Assembly (NCBI GenBank): GCA_049687495.1
Contig: JBAVJB010000008.1
Location: 1 to 26,634 of the forward strand
Origin: Salinimicrobium sp049687495
GTDB taxonomy: Bacteria; Bacteroidota; Bacteroidia; Flavobacteriales; Flavobacteriaceae
Direction of reading: 5' to 3'
Length of the DNA stretch: 26,634 nt
The notes below the pieces were generated by a model. The model worked only from the letters and a program-made list of their open reading frames with translations. It made no database searches and was not told where the DNA came from. The stretch's first letter is position 1; each line of letters begins with the position of its first letter. A program made the translations under genes and the position numbers. Below, piece by piece: positions 22,208 to 26,634 of this stretch.

Positions 22208-22226
22208 TCAAAAATGTTATTTATGA
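22208..22226. repeat. Degenerate palindrome copy overlapping the YjbQ start
   Basis: TCAAAAATG-T-TATTTATGA keeps one perfect arm of the recurring 19-base palindrome and has two changes in the other. The second arm includes the likely ATG start (22223). Confidence 0.45.
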
Positions 22227-22651
22227 GCACTTTTTTTCAAAAGGAAATACAATTAAAGGCCCGCTCCCGCGGCTTTCACCTGATCACTGACGAGATACTG
22301 CAGCAGTTGCCGGAGCTAAAGGATTTCAAAACGGGAATTTTGCAGGTTTTTATCAAGCATACCTCCGCCAGTCTGACGATAAACGAGAACGCCGATCCTA
22401 CGGTAAGGGAAGATTTCGAAAGCCACTTCAACAAAATGGTACCCGAGAATCAGCCGTATTATAAGCACACCTTAGAAGGCCCCGACGACATGCCGGCGCA
22501 TATCAAAGCTTCTTTACTGGACATTTCTTTGCAATTTCCGGTCACCAACGGCAGACTCAACCTTGGAACCTGGCAGGGGATTTATCTTTGCGAGCACCGC
22601 AATCATGGCGGCAGCAGAAAACTCGTTTTGACGATGATGGGGGAGAAGTGA
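22223..22651 (+). CDS. YjbQ family protein (UPF0047)
   Basis: The product is 142 residues from ATG 22223 (MSTFFQKEIQLKARSRGFHL); an in-frame ATG at 22214 would add three residues. The family pattern is complete: RGFHLITDEI, GILQVFIKHTSASLTINENADP, REDFESHFNKMVP, MPAHIKASLLD, and the end GTWQGIYLCEHRNHGGSRKL. The conserved histidines (in IKHTS, PAHIK and EHRNHG) suggest a metal or phosphate site. Some family members show weak thiamine phosphate synthase activity, but the physiological role is unclear. It lies 19 bases after the amidohydrolase gene and probably shares its transcript. Confidence 0.92.
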   Translation: MSTFFQKEIQLKARSRGFHLITDEILQQLPELKDFKTGILQVFIKHTSASLTINENADPTVREDFESHFNKMVPENQPYYKHTLEGPDDMPAHIKASLLDISLQFPVTNGRLNLGTWQGIYLCEHRNHGGSRKLVLTMMGEK

Positions 22652-22984
22652 ATCTATTCAAGATTCAAGCAAAATTTAAGATTCAAGGTTCTTTGGTTAA
22701 AAAGCGTTTAGAACGACACCTAAAGTTTAACCTACTTTCGCCAAGGTTTCAGCAGATGAGTGACTTCATTTTTATGTTTTAGTCCGTGCATCCGTGGCAA
22801 AAATTTCCGCAAGACATTTCCGATAAGACCTTTCTGTGAAGCTTGATTTGCCATTAAAACGTCCTTTTTTCCGTAGGAGAGAAAAAAAATATTAGTGCAT
22901 TAGTGGCAAAAAAGAAAATCTCTATAAAAACAAAGATCCCGCTCTTTCGAACGGGATCTTCTATAAGTGAGATAAAATTTTTAT
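22652..22984. other. Intergenic region with short repeats between YjbQ and rplT
   Basis: No gene is supported in this 333-base stretch between convergent genes. It contains two copies of AAGATTCAAG (22660-22669, 22678-22687) and two copies of GTGCATnnGTGGCAAAAA (22786-22803, 22895-22912), which look like worn intergenic repeats. It ends with the terminator of the ribosomal protein operon. Confidence 0.55.
22924..22960 (-). terminator. Intrinsic terminator of the thrS-infC-rpmI-rplT operon
   Basis: AAGATCCCG (22933-22941) pairs with CGGGATCTT (22952-22960). On the minus strand a T-rich tract (TTTGTTTTTAT) follows the stem. Confidence 0.85.
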
Positions 22985-23329
22985 TTATTTTACTTTGTTG
23001 ACGATAGCTTCGAACGCCTCTGGGTGGTTCATAGCCAAATCTGCAAGTACCTTACGGTTCAATTCGATTCCACTGGCTTTTACTTTCCCCATGAACTGAG
23101 AATAAGACATTCCGTGCATACGTGCTCCTGCGTTGATACGCATGATCCAAAGGGAACGGAAGTTTCTTTTCTTGGCTTTACGGTCTCTGTAAGCATATAG
23201 CATTGCTTTGTCAACCGCGTTTTTAGCTACTGTCCAAACGTTTTTACGACGTCCAAAGTAACCTTTTGCTTGCTTAAGAACCTTTTTTCTTCTGGCTCTC
23301 TTCGCAACTGAATTTACTGATCTTGGCAT
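22985..23329 (-). CDS. rplT: 50S ribosomal protein L20
   Basis: The product is 114 residues, standard for L20, which binds 23S rRNA early in 50S assembly. It reads MPRSVNSVAKRARRKKVLKQAKGYFGRRKN at the start and has the conserved RDRKAKKRNFRSLWIMRINA segment (about 51-70) and SYSQFMGKVKASGIELNRKVLADLA. The basic extended N-terminal tail is typical. It is the last gene of the operon, 122 bases after rpmI. In other bacteria L20 represses its own operon by binding an mRNA structure; the hairpin in the gap upstream could play such a part, but this is inference. Confidence 0.98.
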   Translation of the reverse strand: MPRSVNSVAKRARRKKVLKQAKGYFGRRKNVWTVAKNAVDKAMLYAYRDRKAKKRNFRSLWIMRINAGARMHGMSYSQFMGKVKASGIELNRKVLADLAMNHPEAFEAIVNKVK

Positions 23330-23373
23330 AATTTGAAATTTTTTTGTAGCAGGCGGTCTTATTTGACACTTTT

Positions 23374-23405
23374 AACTGAGAGTTCTAAATTCGTACTTCT
23401 CAGTT
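23374..23405 (-). promoter_or_regulatory. Hairpin in the rpmI-rplT gap
   Basis: AACTGAGA (23374-23381) pairs perfectly with TCTCAGTT (23398-23405) around a 16-base loop. The loop includes most of the dispersed repeat AGTTCTAAATTCGTACTT (23381-23398). No T-tract suggests termination. Confidence 0.4.
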
Positions 23406-23451
23406 GCCCAACTCCAGGGTTATTAAATTTGATAAACCATCAAAGGTTCAA

Positions 23452-23649
23452 TTACTTCAAACGTAATTGAAGTTTGATATTCTTCTCGTCTGCCTCATGC
23501 ACCAAAGTGCTGTGAGTCAGGGCAAGCTTTTGTTTTTTAGTCTTCTTTGTCAAGATGTGACTTTTAAACGCATGCTTTCTTTTGATCTTTCCGGTACCGG
23601 TAAGCTTGAAACGCTTCTTAGCACTGGATTTTGTCTTCATTTTAGGCAT
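23452..23649 (-). CDS. rpmI: 50S ribosomal protein L35
   Basis: The product is 65 residues, the standard L35 length. It begins MPKMKTKSSAKKRFKLTGTG and continues KIKRKHAFKSHILTKKTKKQK, matching the conserved basic N-terminal and central parts of the family. It lies 72 bases downstream of infC with a small hairpin in the gap, and 122 bases before rplT. Confidence 0.97.
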   Translation of the reverse strand: MPKMKTKSSAKKRFKLTGTGKIKRKHAFKSHILTKKTKKQKLALTHSTLVHEADEKNIKLQLRLK

Positions 23650-23694
23650 TGTGTCCTTCTTTTTACTTATCTCACTTATTATTGTAAAACCAAA

Positions 23695-23714
23695 AGTGCT
23701 TTTTCTAAAGCACT
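23695..23714 (-). promoter_or_regulatory. Hairpin between infC and rpmI (possible attenuator)
   Basis: AGTGCTTT (23695-23702) pairs with AAAGCACT (23707-23714) around four bases. On the minus strand the stem is followed by TTTGGTTTT, a weak T-tract, just after the infC stop codon. It could partly terminate or protect transcripts. Confidence 0.45.
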
Positions 23715-23721
23715 CTGGCTG

Positions 23722-24279
23722 TTATTTAGACTTCTTAGGAGAAATGAACATGGTCATTCGCTTTCCTTCAAGCTTAGGCATTTGCTCTACCTTTCCAAGT
23801 TCTTCTAAATCCTGTGCCAGGCGAAGCAAAAGGATCTCTCCCTGCTCCTTGAACACGATAGACCTACCTTTGAAAAATACGTATGCCTTTAATTTAGCAC
23901 CTTCCTTAAGGAATTTTTCACCGTGCTTTTTCTTAAATTCATAATCGTGATCATCGGTATTTGGACCAAAACGGATCTCTTTTACAATTACCTTGGTGGC
24001 TTTTGCCTTTAAGGCTTTGTCGCGCTTTTTCTGCTCATAGAGGAACTTTTTATAATCCATCACCTTTGCAACAGGTGGCTTGGCGTTTGGAGAGATCTCC
24101 ACCAGGTCAAGCTCCTGTTCTTCAGCAATGGCTAAAGCTTTTTTGAGTGGGTAAACCCCCATCTCAACGTTGTCTCCTACAAGGCGAACTTCTTCCGCGC
24201 GAATTTTACCGTTTATTCTGTGCGGATCTTCCTTGATTTCTCTAAGCGGTCTTCTTGATCTTTTTCTTCGTATTGCTAT
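23722..24279 (-). CDS. infC: Translation initiation factor IF-3, non-AUG start
   Basis: The product is 185 residues if started at ATA 24277-24279. IF-3 keeps ribosomal subunits apart and checks the start codon. The N-terminal domain RINGKIRAEEVRLVGDN..MGVYPLKKALAIAEEQELDLVEISP and the linker and C-terminal domain (VMDYKKFLYEQKKRDKALKAK, IVKEIRFGPNTDDHDYEFK) are complete. The first ATG in frame (24162) would delete the conserved N-terminal 39 residues. Upstream of it there is no ATG, GTG, TTG or CTG before an in-frame TGA at 24283-24285, so translation must begin at a rare codon, most simply ATA two codons after that stop (MAIRRKRSRRPLREIK). E. coli infC also uses a rare start, AUU, for self-repression. 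It begins 16 bases after the thrS stop codon. Confidence 0.93.
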   Translation of the reverse strand: MAIRRKRSRRPLREIKEDPHRINGKIRAEEVRLVGDNVEMGVYPLKKALAIAEEQELDLVEISPNAKPPVAKVMDYKKFLYEQKKRDKALKAKATKVIVKEIRFGPNTDDHDYEFKKKHGEKFLKEGAKLKAYVFFKGRSIVFKEQGEILLLRLAQDLEELGKVEQMPKLEGKRMTMFISPKKSK

Positions 24280-24295
24280 GGCTCAAAAATTTTAG

Positions 24296-26242
24296 TTAAA
24301 CTTCGAATTGTTTTAAAGTACTATTTACTTCTTTCTTTATTATTTGGGCAAAGTCTTCCACCGACATGCTGCCGAGGTCGCCTTCCCCGTGTTTACGTAC
24401 AGAAACCGTTCCATTTTCTGCCTCCTGTTCTCCAACGATCAGCATATAAGGGATCTTGCTTACTTCAGCTTCCCGAATCTTCTTTCCAATGGTTTCACTT
24501 CGGTTGTCTGTAAGGGCGCGAATTTCGTGATTTTCCAGTAAAGTTAAAACTTTTTTGCTGTAATTTTCATATTTCTCACTGAGAGAGAGAATAATAGCCT
24601 GCTCCGGCATCAACCAAAGCGGGAAATTACCCCCTGTATGCTCTAAAAGAATGGCTACAAAGCGTTCCATACTTCCAAAAGGTGCGCGGTGGATCATCAC
24701 CGGGCGGTGCATTTCATTATCACTTCCTTTATATGTAAGGTCGAATCTTTCCGGCAGGTTGTAATCCACCTGAATAGTTCCAAGCTGCCATTGTCTTCCA
24801 AGAGCATCCTTCACCATGAAATCCAGTTTAGGACCGTAGAAGGCGGCTTCCCCTGTTTCTACGACATAGTTAAGCCCTTTTTCTTTAGCCGCATTGATAA
24901 TGGCATTTTCAGCTTTTTCCCAGTTTTCGTCAGATCCTATGTACTTCTCCTTCTTCTCAGGGTCTCTTAAAGACACCTGTGCGGTAAAGTTTTCGAATCC
25001 AAGGGAGTTGAATACATATAAGGTAAGGTCAATTACTTTTTTGAATTCGTCATCTAACTGGTCCGGAGTACAGAAAATATGGGCATCATCCTGAGTAAAG
25101 CCCCGAACACGGGTCAGTCCGTGAAGCTCCCCACTTTGTTCGTAACGGTAAACGGTTCCAAATTCAGCAAAACGCTTCGGAAGATCCTTATAGCTCCAGT
25201 GTCCATTATTATAGATCTCGCAGTGATGCGGACAGTTCATCGGCTTCAGCAAAAACTCTTCTCCTTCATTTGGAGTTTTGATCGGCTGAAAGCTGTCTTC
25301 CCCGTATTTCGCATAGTGGCCCGAAGTAACATATAGTTCCTTTTGCCCAATATGCGGAGTCACTACCATTTCATAGCCTGCTTTCTTCTGCGCTTTTTTC
25401 AGGAAGTTCTCCAGGCGCTCTCTTAAAGCAGCACCCTTCGGAAGCCACAATGGCAGTCCCTGGCCAACTTTTTGAGAGAAAGTGAATAATTCAAGTTCCC
25501 TGCCTAATTTCCTGTGGTCTCTTTTCTTCGCTTCCTCAAGAAGCTCCAAATATTCTTTCAGGTCTTTCTGCTTCGGAAATGATATTCCGTAGACCCTTGT
25601 CAACTGCGGATTTTTCTCATCACCTCTCCAGTAGGCGCCGGCAACACTCATCAGCTTAACAGCTTTAATAGGTGCTGTGTTGGGGAGGTGGCCTCCGCGG
25701 CAAAGATCGGTGAAGGTGTCGTGGTCGCAAAAAGTGATTGTTCCGTCCTCCAGGTTCTCGATGAGTTCCACCTTGAACGGGTTGTTTTCACGTCTATAGT
25801 AACCAAGCGCCTCCTCTTTAGGAACAGAACGCATGTTGAAGTCGTGCTTGCCGCGGGCGATCTCCAGCATTCGGTCTTCAATTTTTTTAAAGTCGTTTTC
25901 AGAAATTTTGTGGTCGCCAAAATCGACGTCGTAATAGAACCCGTTCTCGATCGCCGGTCCTATAGTAAGTTTGGCGCCGGGATAGAGATCCTGAATGGCC
26001 TGCGCCATGACGTGAGAAGAAGAGTGCCAAAAAGCCTTTTTCCCCTCGTCATTATTCCAGGTGAATAAAGTCAGGCTGCCGTCTGTATATAAAGGAGTGG
26101 TGACTTCAACCGTATCGCTGTTGAATTTTGCAGATAGCACATTCCTGGCCAGGCCTTCACTAATGCTTTTGGCGACCTCCAGGGGAGTAGTGCCTTTTTC
26201 AAACTCTTTTATACTGCCGTCTGGCAAAGTAATCTTTATCAT
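24296..26242 (-). CDS. thrS: Threonine-tRNA ligase
   Basis: The product is 648 residues, normal for bacterial ThrRS. Domains in order: TGS (about 1-62), editing domain with HSSSH (73-77) and CRGGH (181-185), then the class II catalytic core with LKPMNCPHHCEIY (zinc ligand Cys337), the motif 2 region FAEFGTVYRYEQSGELHGLTRVRGF, motif 3 HRAPFGSMERFVAILLEH, and the anticodon-binding domain to the end. It attaches threonine to tRNA-Thr. It heads the operon with infC, rpmI and rplT, an arrangement conserved in many bacteria. I see no T-box or clear operator-like leader; the promoter is only a short distance upstream. Confidence 0.98.
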   Translation of the reverse strand: MIKITLPDGSIKEFEKGTTPLEVAKSISEGLARNVLSAKFNSDTVEVTTPLYTDGSLTLFTWNNDEGKKAFWHSSSHVMAQAIQDLYPGAKLTIGPAIENGFYYDVDFGDHKISENDFKKIEDRMLEIARGKHDFNMRSVPKEEALGYYRRENNPFKVELIENLEDGTITFCDHDTFTDLCRGGHLPNTAPIKAVKLMSVAGAYWRGDEKNPQLTRVYGISFPKQKDLKEYLELLEEAKKRDHRKLGRELELFTFSQKVGQGLPLWLPKGAALRERLENFLKKAQKKAGYEMVVTPHIGQKELYVTSGHYAKYGEDSFQPIKTPNEGEEFLLKPMNCPHHCEIYNNGHWSYKDLPKRFAEFGTVYRYEQSGELHGLTRVRGFTQDDAHIFCTPDQLDDEFKKVIDLTLYVFNSLGFENFTAQVSLRDPEKKEKYIGSDENWEKAENAIINAAKEKGLNYVVETGEAAFYGPKLDFMVKDALGRQWQLGTIQVDYNLPERFDLTYKGSDNEMHRPVMIHRAPFGSMERFVAILLEHTGGNFPLWLMPEQAIILSLSEKYENYSKKVLTLLENHEIRALTDNRSETIGKKIREAEVSKIPYMLIVGEQEAENGTVSVRKHGEGDLGSMSVEDFAQIIKKEVNSTLKQFEV

Positions 26243-26259
26243 AATTCTGGATTAAGCTG

Positions 26260-26290
26260 CAAAGATAATAGGATAATGGGTGCTTTACAA
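26260..26290 (-). promoter_or_regulatory. Promoter of the thrS operon
   Basis: On the minus strand TTG (26288-26290) is followed after 20 bases by TATCTTTG (26260-26267), an exact fit to the Bacteroidota consensus. The start codon lies 17 bases downstream of the -7 element, so the leader is about 10 bases and leaves no room for a large leader RNA structure. Confidence 0.75.
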
Positions 26291-26369
26291 TACTATTATA
26301 TATATGTATAACTTTTTCTTGGGCGTTCTTCTCCCGCAAAGGCGTGAGAAGTCGCGTGTTCCGCTGTAT

Positions 26370-26402
26370 TTTTAAAGCGCCTTATATGCAAGCGCTTTAA
26401 AA
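26370..26402. repeat. Inverted repeat TTTTAAAGCGC / GCGCTTTAAAA
   Basis: A perfect 11-bp stem with an 11-base loop (CTTATATGCAA), the first of three strong hairpins in the region upstream of thrS. Confidence 0.75.
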
Positions 26403-26435
26403 GATGCCGCTTCACCCGCTAACGCAGGGAGTGGA

Positions 26436-26468
26436 AACTCTTCCAAAGTTTGGAACTTTGGAAGAGTT
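26436..26468. repeat. Inverted repeat AACTCTTCCAAAGTT (REP-like)
   Basis: Perfect 15-base arms around TGG. The TTCCAAAGTT...AACTTTGGAA pattern resembles REP-type hairpins I recall from Bacteroidota intergenic regions, but I cannot check it here. Confidence 0.75.
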
Positions 26469-26492
26469 AGGAAGGATCTCGTTTAACTCTGC

Positions 26493-26523
26493 ACCCCTTC
26501 AGGGTTCCAAACCCTGACGGGGT
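26493..26523. repeat. Inverted repeat ACCCCTTCAGGGTT / AACCCTGACGGGGT (REP-like)
   Basis: Arms of 14 bases around CCA with one mismatch (T opposite C). This GC-rich hairpin resembles the common Bacteroidota AACCCTGACGGGGT-type intergenic repeat. Confidence 0.75.
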
Positions 26524-26634
26524 TAAAAACAAACCTCTCGAAAAACAACATTTTTGGAACCCTTTCGAAGTCCCTACCTTCAGGCGGGGATGGAAAAGGA
26601 AAAAACCGAAAATAGGATTTGAATTTAATGCCTC

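Larger units (their letters stand above)
26243..26634. other. Upstream region of thrS with hairpin repeats
   Basis: No gene is supported. The region carries the thrS promoter (26260-26290), an imperfect hairpin (CTTCTC...GAGAAG, 26328-26351), three strong inverted repeats (26370-26402, 26436-26468, 26493-26523), and a degenerate version of the recurring AAAAATG-N-CATTTTT core (26541-26555). Confidence 0.6.

Noticed and set aside
22963..23679. 13-base inverted repeat ATAAGTGAGATAA / TTATCTCACTTAT flanking rpmI-rplT
   Set aside because: Exact 13-base matches are expected several times by chance in an AT-rich window of this size, and no mobile-element gene is present.
1..26634. CRISPR arrays, insertion sequences, riboswitches and toxin-antitoxin pairs
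   Set aside because: I looked for regularly spaced repeats, transposase motifs, known riboswitch cores and paired small genes and saw none that hold up.

Overview
The window looks like a chromosomal segment of a member of the Bacteroidota, most likely the family Flavobacteriaceae. This rests on repeated promoters of the Bacteroidota type (TTG, about 20 bases, TAnnTTTG), the lack of strong Shine-Dalgarno sites, a transketolase split into two genes, tRNA genes without an encoded CCA, flavobacterial-type lipoproteins and short intergenic repeats. I cannot name the species from sequence alone. Most genes are core and housekeeping; the only stretch with an accessory feel is about 6.2-8.7 kb.

Layout. 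(1) 1-3578: the 5' part of a small conserved protein on the minus strand, then a tight plus-strand unit of a parvulin-related lipoprotein, a periplasmic SurA-like two-domain parvulin and a MoxR AAA+ ATPase. This suggests a cell-envelope folding unit. (2) 3929-6196: aconitase with its own promoter and terminator. (3) 6611-8630: a helix-turn-helix/S24 regulator with a LexA-like Ala-Gly site, a convergent unknown protein, an elaborate branched inverted-repeat structure between them, and a minus-strand tRNA unit (Lys, broken Lys fragment, Lys, Leu). (4) 8757-10211: shikimate kinase, convergent with Hsp15 and a PRTase. (5) 10290-13846: an FKBP-like lipoprotein, a small outer-membrane barrel protein and the two transketolase subunits. 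(6) 14113-18229: tgt, an LptF/LptG-type permease, an EamA transporter, and accA. (7) 18397-22651: dnaB, a secreted conserved protein, an amidohydrolase and a YjbQ-family protein. (8) 22985-26242, minus strand: the classical thrS-infC-rpmI-rplT translation operon. (9) 26243-26634: the thrS promoter and a cluster of hairpin repeats.

The points most worth a second look are these. A 19-base palindrome, TCAAAAATG-N-CATTTTTGA, recurs across the window and forms the tip of one terminator (a close variant tips another). A three-armed inverted-repeat element sits at 7403-7496. The Tgt protein has lost all three zinc cysteines. infC can only start at a non-AUG codon, probably AUA. A terminator abuts the TTG start of a secreted protein. 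DnaA-box-like nonamers lie upstream of dnaB. I found no clear novel multi-gene system, CRISPR array or insertion sequence.
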